Shown here piece by piece: positions 1-8,019 of a DNA stretch of 26,970 bases (the stretch's first letter is position 1; the number at the start of each line of letters is the position of its first letter). Under the pieces are notes generated by a model. That model made no database searches, was not told the origin of the DNA, and saw nothing but the letters and a program-made list of their open reading frames with translations. A program made the position numbers and the translations under genes. This DNA comes from JBNKFQ01 sp050289385. Its GTDB lineage: Bacteria > Pseudomonadota > Gammaproteobacteria > Pseudomonadales > Porticoccaceae. The DNA is taken from contig JBNKFQ010000178.1 in the NCBI GenBank assembly GCA_050289385.1, positions 1 through 26,970 on the forward strand, written 5' to 3'.

Positions 1-816
1 AAGACATGGGGGAAGGTCAAGTCCGGCAGGCGGACAATAGCTTTCTCTCTGGTGGCGGCAGTCGTGACGGCGATCGCTGTTGGTGTGTCCTGGCTCTATT
101 ATCCGGCGTCAGTAGAAACAGTGAGGACTGCTACCGGTGCGCAGACCACATTACCGCTTGCCGATGGTTCCATGGTGATTCTCAATACTCAAACGGAAGT
201 GCGCATTGCCTATTCCAGGCAAACCCGCGACATATATCTTGTGTATGGTGAAGCTTTGTTCGAAGTCGAAAAAGACAGTACCCGTCCATTCAGGGTATTT
301 GCCGGCAATGCCCTGATGCAAGCCGTTGGAACCGCATTTAATGTTCGCCGCAATACGGGAGATGCAACCGTCACGGTTGTCGAGGGTATGGTGGACGTAT
401 CACTTGCCAATGGAAAAAATAATGCGGGCATTGCGAGCCGCCGACAGGCCGATAGCGTAAAGGTGGCGCCAGTGCGATTGGCGGCTGGCCACCAGGCGGT
501 TGTGCAAGAGAATAGCGGCAGAATTAACGTGATGTCCGCGGATTCGGGCAAGGTTTTGGCATGGCGGCAGCGGCGCCTGGTTTTTGATTCCGAAACCCTG
601 GCGTCTGCGGTCGCAGAATTCAACCGTTATAACCGCGCGAAAATGGTAATCTCTGACGGTGAATTGAATAATGTATTGGTCAGCGGTGTGTTTAGCGCCA
701 ACGACCGGGAATCATTTGCACAATTTTTGCAGGCCGCCAGGCTGGCGGAATTTAAAGTCGGTTACGATTCGGTGATTGTACTTTCGGGGCGAAACCCGGA
801 CTTAAGGAACCCCTGA
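1..816 (+). CDS. FecR-family anti-sigma factor / sigma regulator (5' end outside window)
   Basis: The frame is open from base 1, so the N-terminal cytoplasmic part that would bind the sigma factor lies upstream; GTG at 52 is only an internal codon. One membrane segment is visible (about bases 37-105, ending SWLYYPA). It is followed by the periplasmic FecR domain with the motifs LADGSMVILN, GEALFEVEKD, RPFRVFAGN, AVGTAFNVR and VTVVEGMVDV. A C-terminal STN-like fold follows (LVFDSETLASAVAEFNRYN to FKVGYDSVIVLSG). In this family the periplasmic part contacts the STN domain of a partner TonB-dependent receptor and the N-terminus controls an ECF sigma factor. The next plus-strand gene is such a receptor, which supports a surface-signalling pair. 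The expected FecI-like sigma gene is not in the window. The last residues (LRNP) and the stop codon are encoded inside the left arm of an inverted-repeat element, so the native C-terminus may be slightly altered. Confidence 0.9.
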   Translation, partial: KTWGKVKSGRRTIAFSLVAAVVTAIAVGVSWLYYPASVETVRTATGAQTTLPLADGSMVILNTQTEVRIAYSRQTRDIYLVYGEALFEVEKDSTRPFRVFAGNALMQAVGTAFNVRRNTGDATVTVVEGMVDVSLANGKNNAGIASRRQADSVKVAPVRLAAGHQAVVQENSGRINVMSADSGKVLAWRQRRLVFDSETLASAVAEFNRYNRAKMVISDGELNNVLVSGVFSANDRESFAQFLQAARLAEFKVGYDSVIVLSGRNPDLRNP

Positions 817-992
817 TTAATTACAGTATGTTTCTGGCGTTCAGACGGATCCAAAGGGCGCGTTCTGACGCACGCTTTTGCCGCGTTGCAATCTTCGTCA
901 GGGACAACCAGCCCTGACCTTCGGATTGCGCCTTGCAACTGCACGCTTCAGACCACGCAGATATATACTGTAATTAATCAGAAGCTCCTTAA
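802..992. repeat. 191-bp MITE-like inverted-repeat element
   Basis: Two 28-bp arms (802-829 and 965-992) are inverted copies matching at 25 of 28 positions; both share the core CTGATTAATTACAGTAT, and the outer ends read TTAAGG/CCTTAA. Between them lies a further hairpin: GTCAGGG at 897-903 with CCCTGAC at 912-918, extended by GCAATC 888-893 with GATTGC 924-929. There is no open reading frame of note and no transposase. Size, long terminal inverted repeats and lack of coding capacity fit a non-autonomous mobile element. The outermost TTAA could be a 4-bp target duplication or part of the arms; it is palindromic, so this cannot be decided here. I do not recognise the family. Confidence 0.75.
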
Positions 993-1200
993 AAATGTAG
1001 CACCAGGCCGCCAGTTTTTTTTTGCATTTTTTCTAAAAATCTTTTTTTGAGGTTTTCCAGAGTTTCTGGCGGTTTTGCGAGAGCAACTAATATTTTTAAA
1101 TTAAAAGGTGGCAAAAAATGCAATGACTCACTCTTTGTTATGTAACAGGGCATTGGTCCTGATACACGTAACCGAAAATGGTGTAGAGAGAGGGGAAGTT
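993..1200 (+). other. AT-rich leader between the inverted-repeat element and the receptor gene
   Basis: This stretch holds several long T runs (1015-1023 and 1048-1054) and is strongly AT-rich. CCGCCAG at 1008-1014 and CTGGCGG at 1066-1072 form a 7-bp inverted repeat around the T-rich part. I see no convincing sigma-70 promoter; an ECF-type promoter would be expected if the FecR/receptor pair works as a signalling system, but I cannot place one. The receptor frame stays open back to GTG 1108, but residues before 1201 do not resemble a signal peptide, so I treat them as leader. The purine-rich AGAGGGG around 1188-1194 is the likely ribosome binding site for ATG 1201. Confidence 0.4.
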
Positions 1201-3822
1201 ATGATAAAGCGTTTTAGTAAACCAGTGACCGCCGGTTTATCCTTGTGGGCTGTTAGTGTTGCAGGCGTCGCGTGGAGTGATAGCGCCTATACGATAGAGT
1301 CGCAGCCATTGGCGTCGGCGTTAAAACAGTTCTCTGAACAAACCGGTTTGCAGGTGGGGTATGACTCCCGGCTGGCCGCGGGCTTGACCTCGGGCAGAGT
1401 GAACGATGTTGCGGAACCGGCGCTTGCCCTCAGCGCAATACTGGAAGGCACAGGGTTAGAGTACAGTTTTGTTAATGATCAGACAGTCGTTATAAAGATA
1501 GCGAATAATGGCGGCCCGGTCAGCGGTTCAGAGAATTCCGGTTTGATAAAAGAGAAAAGTGAAAAGCGACTGGAAATAGAAGAGATGGTAGTTACCGCTA
1601 CCAAGCGGGAAACCAGTTTGCAGGACACAGCCATGTCCATTAGTGCATTGAGTGGCGATACCATAGAAAAACGCGGACTGGTGCAGATGGGGGATTATCT
1701 CAGCACTCTGCCGGGTGTAACTATGCAGGAAAGAGGGGCTGGCCAAAACTCCATCGTTATTCGGGGCATTGGTGTCGATCCCGTACTTGAGATAGAAGCG
1801 GTTGGAACCTATTTTGGTGAAACCCCGGTGACGGGAATCGGGCTCTACGGCTCCGGCCATGCCGACTTCAGAATGGTGGACATCGAGCGGGTCGAGGTGC
1901 TTCGTGGCCCCCAGGGCACGCTTTATGGCTCCGGCTCCATGGGGGGTACCGTACGTATCATTCCTGCGGAACCGGATCTCACCCAAACTATGGGCACAAT
2001 TAAAGCCGGGTATTCGCGAACTGGACAACTGGGTGGTGACAACACGACTCTTGAGGGCGTATTCAACCTGCCGTTGATAGAGGATAGGTTGGCTGTCAGA
2101 GGTGTGGCCTACCGGGTAGACAACAGTGGCTATATCGAAAACATTGCGGGCAGCGCCCAGGGCAGCACCGTTACCACTAAAGCGAATGCCTACGGTGGTA
2201 TAGCCAGGGATATCGATGACATAGGCAGTGATGAAACCATCGGCTTCCGGCTGTCTGCCCTGTGGCAGGCGACTGATGAGCTGGAGATTACATTAAACTA
2301 TGCCAGACAAGAGACAGAACAGAAGGGAGTGCCCGAAGTCGATCTGAGCCTTCCGGGCAGTTACCGGCAAACTTCGCTGTTACCGGGGAGTGTAAAACCT
2401 CAGACTCTCGAAGGTGATTCTGTCGGTCCGGAAGGCCTGCGGGCAGAGCCGCGCCTGGCGAATGTCCAGGTGGACTATGACCTGGGTTGGGGGAGCCTGC
2501 ACAGCTCATCTTCCTGGGTAAAATATGAGGGTGTCCAAAATAGCGACGCTACATGGGCAGGCTTTACGCCTGGCCCGTATCACTCAACGGCCCGAAAGTA
2601 TGTTGATACCTTTGTGGAGGAACTGCGTTTTACCTCGGATTTTGATGGTCCACTACAGATCTTGGCGGGTATTTATTATGAAGATCGGGAGTCAAGAGCC
2701 GTCTACGCGGAAGGCTTTTCCGGCAGTGCCGAAAAAGCGGCAGATTACGCGACAGTCATGGGTGGTGGCACCAAGCCGATACCGGCCGATGCGCCTCCGG
2801 GATTTGCGTGGGAGGTATGGCATCAGGACACACAACCCGAGTCCATCAAACAAAAGGCCTTTTTTGGCGAATTGACTTATGACATCACCGATCAATTTAG
2901 CGCCACAATAGGACTACGCCACTATGACTATGATCAGACTTATCAGACCATTGTTAACGGTTTTTGGTATGCCACCCTTTCACCCATCCTGACGACGGAT
3001 GCAGCCCATGACTTCAGTGGTCAGAGTTACAAGGCCAACCTGTCCTGGACGCCAAACGAGGATTCCCTGATATATGCCCAGTGGAGTGAGGGCTTTCGCT
3101 TGGGCAAAGCGTTACCGTATATACCCCAATGCGACGATAACGGATTTTATGATTTGGTGAACGGCTCAAGAGTGCCCATTCGCGCGGGCACCGATCCCGA
3201 CACGTTGGAAAATTTTGAGCTGGGGTATAAAACATCCTTCGCCGACAACCGCGGCGACTTTAGCGCTTCGCTTTACCATATTGACTGGCAAGGTCTGCCG
3301 GTCTACGTTAATCTGGCCTGTGGTATTGGCGGAACAACCATTAATGTCGGCGAGTCCACCTCGCAAGGTATTGAGTTGGAATCCAGATTGAGCGTGACCG
3401 ATAATCTGCTGCTGGATTTGAGTGCGTCCTGGAATGAAACAAAACTGGCGAAGGATAGTTACGGGATCGGCGACAAGGGCGATGATCTACCGGGGTCGGC
3501 GGAATACAACATGAGCGCTGGCCTCGAGTATGGGTTTGACTTAAGCGGTTACCCCGCCTTCGCGCGAGTCGACTATTCTTACGTAGGCCCATACGACACC
3601 TTTGTCGATCAGCCAGCGTCTATACCCTCTTCGGGTGATTACCATCAAGTACATGTCAAGGCCGGAGTCTCCATACGCAACGTGGATATTAATCTGTTTG
3701 TTAACAACCTTACCGATGCGGATGATCTGACCTGGACGCACCGTTTTGAAGCTTTTGGAAACTCTCGCGCCTATCGACTTCGCCCCAGAACCGTTGGCTT
3801 GAATTTCAGCTATCAGTTCTGA
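1201..3822 (+). CDS. TonB-dependent outer-membrane receptor with STN signalling domain
   Basis: The 873-residue product imports a ligand of unknown identity through the outer membrane using TonB energy. I chose ATG 1201 because it gives a normal signal peptide (MIKRFSKPVTAGLSLWAVSV, then a cut near AWS-DSA) and follows a purine-rich ribosome site. Residues about 30-100 are a secretin/TonB short N-terminal domain (YTIESQPLASALKQFSEQTG), typical of receptors that signal to FecR. A TonB box is at about 127-134 (EEMVVTAT). The plug follows (SIVIRGIG, VEVLRGPQGTLYGSGSMGG), then a 22-strand-type barrel ending in the terminal aromatic signature LNFSYQF. The adjacent FecR gene supports ligand-induced autoregulation. 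The plug and barrel resemble iron-complex-type receptors in general style, but the substrate cannot be told from the sequence. Confidence 0.93.
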   Translation: MIKRFSKPVTAGLSLWAVSVAGVAWSDSAYTIESQPLASALKQFSEQTGLQVGYDSRLAAGLTSGRVNDVAEPALALSAILEGTGLEYSFVNDQTVVIKIANNGGPVSGSENSGLIKEKSEKRLEIEEMVVTATKRETSLQDTAMSISALSGDTIEKRGLVQMGDYLSTLPGVTMQERGAGQNSIVIRGIGVDPVLEIEAVGTYFGETPVTGIGLYGSGHADFRMVDIERVEVLRGPQGTLYGSGSMGGTVRIIPAEPDLTQTMGTIKAGYSRTGQLGGDNTTLEGVFNLPLIEDRLAVRGVAYRVDNSGYIENIAGSAQGSTVTTKANAYGGIARDIDDIGSDETIGFRLSALWQATDELEITLNYARQETEQKGVPEVDLSLPGSYRQTSLLPGSVKPQTLEGDSVGPEGLRAEPRLANVQVDYDLGWGSLHSSSSWVKYEGVQNSDATWAGFTPGPYHSTARKYVDTFVEELRFTSDFDGPLQILAGIYYEDRESRAVYAEGFSGSAEKAADYATVMGGGTKPIPADAPPGFAWEVWHQDTQPESIKQKAFFGELTYDITDQFSATIGLRHYDYDQTYQTIVNGFWYATLSPILTTDAAHDFSGQSYKANLSWTPNEDSLIYAQWSEGFRLGKALPYIPQCDDNGFYDLVNGSRVPIRAGTDPDTLENFELGYKTSFADNRGDFSASLYHIDWQGLPVYVNLACGIGGTTINVGESTSQGIELESRLSVTDNLLLDLSASWNETKLAKDSYGIGDKGDDLPGSAEYNMSAGLEYGFDLSGYPAFARVDYSYVGPYDTFVDQPASIPSSGDYHQVHVKAGVSIRNVDINLFVNNLTDADDLTWTHRFEAFGNSRAYRLRPRTVGLNFSYQF

Positions 3823-3855
3823 GTGTGAAATTACCTGGTAATTCCTGAATGTTTG

Positions 3856-3899
3856 TTTTGCAATGGCCAGCGTGTACAGGCCATTGCAAAACTTTTTTC
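3856..3899 (+). terminator. Rho-independent terminator of the receptor gene
   Basis: A perfect 13-bp stem is formed by TTTTGCAATGGCC (3856-3868) and its complement at 3879-3891, with a 10-base loop, followed at once by a T run (CTTTTTT). It lies 34 bases after the receptor stop codon and precedes the convergent peptidase gene. Confidence 0.9.
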
Positions 3900-3919
3900 C
3901 GGCGGCACTGTTTGCGAAA

Positions 3920-3945
3920 TAAATAGCGGGCCAGCGAACTGGCCC
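3920..3945 (-). terminator. Probable terminator of the M16 peptidase gene
   Basis: On the minus strand GGGCCAG, loop TTCG, CTGGCCC (3945 to 3928) forms a tight 7-bp stem with a UUCG-type tetraloop, followed by the T-rich GCTATTTATTT. It starts 13 bases after the peptidase stop codon. The T tract is interrupted, so efficiency is uncertain. Confidence 0.65.
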
Positions 3946-3957
3946 AAAAAAGCATTA

Positions 3958-6903
3958 CTATTTGTTGCTTTTTATTGGCATAGCATCTGCATCAAGCCGC
4001 ACAATATCGTAACCCAGTTCTTGCAGCGAAGGATAAATGCTCTCGGCATCTCCCACCATCACAATCACCATTTTTTCTGTGGGCAGATGTTTGCGCGCCA
4101 GCGCATTAATCTCTTTTTGGCTGATACTGTTAATAATACCGGCTTGCTGCTTCACAAAGTTTTGCGGCAGGTTATATTCGATAACCTGGCTCAGAAAACC
4201 GGCTTTTTGCGACGGTGTTTCGTAATTGAGCGCATCCTGTTGACCAATGGCTAGACGCATAAATTGAAGTTCGCTATCGGTAATGCCTTTGTTGCGATAA
4301 CCCTCTATCTCCATCATAAACTGCCGCACCGAATCGGCGCTGGCATCCGTTTTTACGCCAGCACTGGCGGTAAATGGGCCGGGTTCATGGTTGCCCGAAA
4401 AACGACTTCTGGCGCCATAGGTGTAACCCTTGTCTTCGCGCAGGTTCAAGTTAATGCGGCTGTTGAAGGCGTCGCCCAGCACAAAATTCATCAGGCTGCG
4501 CTTGAAAAATTCGCCTGTGGCGTCATAGGGTAAATCGGTGAGATACCCTATGCGAATTTCTGATTGAGGTGCACCAGGTTTGTCCACCAGATATATCGTT
4601 TTGCCTGCTGGTGACGGGGGAGCCGGCTGTGCTGGTTTGGTGATGTCTGTAACAGGCAGTCGTTTCAAGAAGTCCAGTTTGGCCAATGCCTCCTCGCGTG
4701 AGATATCACCAACCAGTATGACCTGCAAGACATTTGCCCCAAGCTGGCGTTTACGGAAGGCTTCCAGATCTTGCAGAGTGAGGTTTTCCAGGGTGTCTAC
4801 TTCACCGGAGCTGTTCACCGAGCGAACGTGGCCTTCACCGTACAGCAATTTGTAATAAACACTGGTGGCGATGGACCGGGGTTGTTTCTCGTCGGCCTTC
4901 ACTGCTTCGATTTGTTGTTGTTTCAGGCGTTTGAAATCTGCTTCGGTAAAACGCGATTGGTAAAGCCGTTGTTCCAGCAAATCGAGAGTGTTATCGAATT
5001 GATCTCGCAGGCTGTTGACGCTGATGGAAAAGCTGTTTGCGCCAGCTCCGGTGCTGATTCGGCTGCCCAGTTTTTGCAGCTCCACCTCAAAGCGTTCAGC
5101 GCTGAGTTTTTCGGTGCCTTCGTTCATCATTGCGGCAGTAAGGCTTGCCAACCCAAACTGTTCAGGTTGCTCCAGCGAGTGGCCGCCTTTAAAGTCCAGA
5201 ATCAGAGAAACGGTTGGCACTTCGCTGCTGCGAGCCCCAATAATTTCGATACCGTTTGCCAGCCGTTCACGCCAGAAGTCCGGGGCTTCCACCAGCGGCG
5301 CCCTGCCGGCGGCCGGTTGCACCGAGCGGTCAAAATTATCCTGCACCGGGCGCAATTCGAGATCACTTTGAGTGGCGCTATTATTTTTATTGCCAGTATC
5401 GTTGCGGGCAACGCTGATATTGTCGGCTTTGGCGGCGCCTTTTTCCATGCCGGGCGGCAATACACTTAATACAACGGAGTGTTGACCCTTCAGGTATTTG
5501 TTAAAAACGCGCAGCACGTCAGTTTTGGTCAATTTGCGAATGGCTTCCAGTTCTTTCTGTATGTAATCAGGGTTGCCGAGAAAGGTTTCGTTAAAGGCCA
5601 GTTGCGATACCTTGCCACTGACGCTGGCAAGACCATTGATCAGGCTTGCTTCGGTGCCAGCCTTGAATATTTGCAAATCTTCTTCACTGATGTCATCGGG
5701 GCCGAAGTTATCAAATACGGCCCGCATTTCGCTTTCCAGTTGGCTCAGGGATGAACCCGGGAAGGTAACCAGAAAAAACATCATGGAACCGGCCAGTTCG
5801 CCGTTCATGTGGGTGCCGTTTGCTTGCAAGGCTTTTTGTGGCAGTACGAAATTTTTATAGAACAGCGATTTTTTGCCATTGCCAATTAACGACGCCAGGC
5901 AGTCGAGAGCCACTTGGTCAGGATGCGCCAGCGGCACGGTTGGAAAGCTGAGCATCAGTGCCGGAAAGCGAATGTTCTGGTCCACATAGGATACATAGCG
6001 ATCGGCGTCCAGCTGCACAGGATCAACCCGGTCTGGTGTCACTTCGGGGCCTGGCGGAATGCTGCTAAAGTACTTTTTCACCAGCCTGATGGTTTCGACC
6101 GGATCGACATCACCGCCTACGGTAAGGGTGGCGTTATTGGGGCCGTACCAGCGCAGAAAAAACGCCTTCAGGTCTGCCAGGGTGGCGGCGTCCAGGTCTT
6201 CTGGAAAACCGATGGTCGGCCAGGAATAGGGATGTCCGGTGGGGTAGAGAGCCGCACTGTTGATTTCATTGGCCAGTCCGTAAGGGCGGTTTTCAACATT
6301 TTGACCGCGCTCATTCTTGACGGTAGCGCGCTGTACCTCAAATTTCTTCTGGGTAACCGCTTCCAGCAGAAAGCCCATTCGGTCTGCTTCGAGCCAGAGC
6401 AGGGTTTCAAGCTGATTGGACGGGGCGGTTTCAAAATAGTTGGTGCGATCTATGTTGGTGGTGCCATTCAGGCGGCCGCCGGCTTCGCTGATAATTTTAA
6501 AGTGTTGTTCGTCGCCGACATGGGCAGAACCCTGAAACATCATATGTTCAAAAAAATGGGCAAAACCCGAACGGCCAGGCTGTTCGCGCGCGGAACCGAC
6601 GTGGTATGTCACATCGACATGCACCAGCGGGTCTGACTTGTCTTCGTGGATAATCAGCGTAAGTCCATTGTCGAGCTGATATTTGCTGTAGGGAATAACA
6701 ATGCCTTTACTGTCGTCGGCAACCTGTTCGACAAGTGTGACACCTGCAATGGCAGCCGCAGCAGCTGAGCTTTCTGCGGCGTTCGGTTTTGATGCACCAG
6801 CGTACAGGTTGCCAGTGCTCAGGGTCAGCAAGATTACTGTGCCCAATACCTGGAAGGCAGGCCGGATGCTGTAAAGTCGCGATAGTATCCTGGGTAGTAT
6901 CAA
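3958..6903 (-). CDS. Two-module M16 (insulinase/pitrilysin-family) zinc peptidase, exported
   Basis: The 981-residue metallopeptidase is probably periplasmic. I chose a TTG start at 6903 because a clear AGGAG (6911-6915) sits 7 bases upstream and the product then begins with a standard signal peptide (RPAFQVLGTVILLTLSTG, cut near YAGA). The frame is open further upstream to 7002 but that extension looks non-coding. The active N-terminal module carries the inverted zinc motif HFFEH (residues 116-120) and the third ligand glutamate near E198 (VKNERGQ). The second module has no HxxEH but keeps the family's LREDKGYTYGARS segment, as usual for the inactive half that shapes the substrate cavity. 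Length and layout match bacterial insulinase-like proteins of about 950 residues. It is monocistronic, convergent with the receptor and divergent from the sirtuin unit. The natural substrate is unknown; small peptides are likely. Confidence 0.9.
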   Translation of the reverse strand: MILPRILSRLYSIRPAFQVLGTVILLTLSTGNLYAGASKPNAAESSAAAAAIAGVTLVEQVADDSKGIVIPYSKYQLDNGLTLIIHEDKSDPLVHVDVTYHVGSAREQPGRSGFAHFFEHMMFQGSAHVGDEQHFKIISEAGGRLNGTTNIDRTNYFETAPSNQLETLLWLEADRMGFLLEAVTQKKFEVQRATVKNERGQNVENRPYGLANEINSAALYPTGHPYSWPTIGFPEDLDAATLADLKAFFLRWYGPNNATLTVGGDVDPVETIRLVKKYFSSIPPGPEVTPDRVDPVQLDADRYVSYVDQNIRFPALMLSFPTVPLAHPDQVALDCLASLIGNGKKSLFYKNFVLPQKALQANGTHMNGELAGSMMFFLVTFPGSSLSQLESEMRAVFDNFGPDDISEEDLQIFKAGTEASLINGLASVSGKVSQLAFNETFLGNPDYIQKELEAIRKLTKTDVLRVFNKYLKGQHSVVLSVLPPGMEKGAAKADNISVARNDTGNKNNSATQSDLELRPVQDNFDRSVQPAAGRAPLVEAPDFWRERLANGIEIIGARSSEVPTVSLILDFKGGHSLEQPEQFGLASLTAAMMNEGTEKLSAERFEVELQKLGSRISTGAGANSFSISVNSLRDQFDNTLDLLEQRLYQSRFTEADFKRLKQQQIEAVKADEKQPRSIATSVYYKLLYGEGHVRSVNSSGEVDTLENLTLQDLEAFRKRQLGANVLQVILVGDISREEALAKLDFLKRLPVTDITKPAQPAPPSPAGKTIYLVDKPGAPQSEIRIGYLTDLPYDATGEFFKRSLMNFVLGDAFNSRINLNLREDKGYTYGARSRFSGNHEPGPFTASAGVKTDASADSVRQFMMEIEGYRNKGITDSELQFMRLAIGQQDALNYETPSQKAGFLSQVIEYNLPQNFVKQQAGIINSISQKEINALARKHLPTEKMVIVMVGDAESIYPSLQELGYDIVRLDADAMPIKSNK

Positions 6904-6910
6904 GGGGGTT

Positions 6911-6915
6911 CTCCT
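6911..6915 (-). promoter_or_regulatory. Ribosome binding site that decides the TTG start of the M16 peptidase
   Basis: AGGAG on the minus strand, 7 bases before TTG at 6903. No comparable site precedes the other in-frame starts, and only this start places the signal peptide at the N-terminus. Confidence 0.75.
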
Positions 6916-7066
6916 GTGTAATTCTGCCCGCTTCTGTTCTGCGATACAGCAGAAAGTAGATATTGATGGTGGCGGGGTGATCAATAGTACAAAACCGGCC
7001 ACCGTGAGGCGACCGGTTAACAGAAGACATTGTCCGAATTATTTTGTTCAATGTCTATTGAGTGAG

Positions 7067-7095
7067 TTGCAGTATAAGTAGCGCCATTTTATTTA
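7067..7095 (+). promoter_or_regulatory. Candidate sigma-70 promoter for the cobB unit
   Basis: TTGCAG (7067-7072), a 17-base spacer, then TATTTA (7090-7095). It would give a leader of about 170 bases before the cobB ATG. The divergent region 6904-7272 also contains a hairpin-forming AACCGG/CCGGTT pair (6993-6998 and 7013-7018) and AT-rich palindromes near 7102. I found no good minus-strand promoter for the peptidase. Confidence 0.4.
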
Positions 7096-7101
7096 TAAAT
7101 A

Positions 7102-7113
7102 GGATATATATCC
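7102..7113. repeat. Perfect 12-bp palindrome with a nearby half copy
   Basis: GGATATATATCC is perfectly palindromic; a related CGATATATATAG follows 10 bases later (7122-7133). Both lie just downstream of the candidate cobB promoter, where a repressor could act. Alternatively this is only AT-rich leader sequence. Confidence 0.35.
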
Positions 7114-7272
7114 AGTTTTAGCGATATATATAGAACAATGTTGTCTTGTATGGTGGTGACACGATGGTTATCGGTAGTCAGCTGGCAGGACGATGGGTAT
7201 TCAGAGGTCAGGATAGCTGCTTGTTGTGGCAAACTCCCACACTCCATACTTTGGTACAGATGGAAAACTCAA

Positions 7273-7983
7273 ATGACATCAAGTTATCAATCAATAGTGA
7301 TATTGACCGGTGCAGGTATTTCCGCTGAATCGGGTCTAAAGACATTTCGGGCTGCTGATGGCTTGTGGGAAGATCACAGGGTTGAAGATGTCGCTACGCC
7401 GGAGGCTTTTCTGCGGGACCCTGAGTTGGTGCATCGGTTCTACAATGCCCGGCGCCGACAGTTGGTCAACGGCACCCGGCCCAATGCCGGGCACCAGGCT
7501 CTTGCAGAAGCTGAACACTCCTTTACAGGAAATTTCACTCTGATTACTCAAAATATTGATAATTTGCATGAGCAGGCTGGCAGTCGCAATATTCTACACA
7601 TGCATGGTGAGCTTTTGAAAATTCGCTGTACCAGAAGCGGTCGCTTGTATAATTGCCGGGACGATGTGTCCGGGCAGCAGGTATGTGAGTGTTGCAACAC
7701 GACAGGATTCTTGCGTCCGCATGTGGTCTGGTTTGGCGAAATGCCGCTGTATATGCAGCAGATAGAAAAGGCTTTGACAGAGTGTGATCTGTTTGTGTCG
7801 ATTGGCACCTCCGGTAATGTTTACCCAGCCGCCGGATTTGTTCAGTTGGCAAAACAGAGTGGTGCGCACACGGTTGAACTCAATCTTGAACCGTCGATAA
7901 GTGGCTCCTTATTTGATGAAGGTCACTATGGGCCAGCGACGGAAGTAGTGCCGGACTATTTTTCTTCAATGGTTCAATTTTGA
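7273..7983 (+). CDS. cobB: NAD-dependent protein deacylase, CobB-type class III sirtuin
   Basis: The 236-residue enzyme removes acyl groups from protein lysines using NAD+. The chosen ATG places GAGISAESG (13-21) at the usual distance from the N-terminus; the frame is open 45 codons further up to 7138, but that extension does not resemble a sirtuin. Visible motifs: the NAD-binding TQNIDNLHEQAG (92-103), catalytic His111 in HMHGELL, zinc cysteines in RCTRSG and CECC (119-141), and SIGTSGNVYPAAGF and LNLEPS. FYNARRRQL gives Tyr57 and Arg60, the pair that lets SIRT5/CobB-type enzymes accept succinyl and other acidic acyl groups, so desuccinylation as well as deacetylation is expected. It is the first gene of a three-gene same-strand unit; 36 bases separate it from the next gene. 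Confidence 0.95.
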   Translation: MTSSYQSIVILTGAGISAESGLKTFRAADGLWEDHRVEDVATPEAFLRDPELVHRFYNARRRQLVNGTRPNAGHQALAEAEHSFTGNFTLITQNIDNLHEQAGSRNILHMHGELLKIRCTRSGRLYNCRDDVSGQQVCECCNTTGFLRPHVVWFGEMPLYMQQIEKALTECDLFVSIGTSGNVYPAAGFVQLAKQSGAHTVELNLEPSISGSLFDEGHYGPATEVVPDYFSSMVQF

Positions 7984-8019
7984 CAATTTACCTTTACCCG
8001 ATGTGGTTATAAAACATTT

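Noticed and set aside
1108..1200. N-terminal extension of the receptor to GTG 1108
   Set aside because: The 31 extra residues do not form a signal peptide; the signal begins at Met 1201, which has its own ribosome site.
4771..5469. A 232-codon plus-strand open frame opposite the M16 peptidase gene, and a similar one at 5914-6636
   Set aside because: Both mirror the codon pattern of the strongly supported peptidase and show no family motif.
7138..7272. A 45-residue N-terminal extension of the sirtuin, by analogy with the long CobB isoform of enterobacteria
   Set aside because: The sequence does not resemble the basic amphipathic extension of the enterobacterial long form, and no ribosome site precedes ATG 7138.
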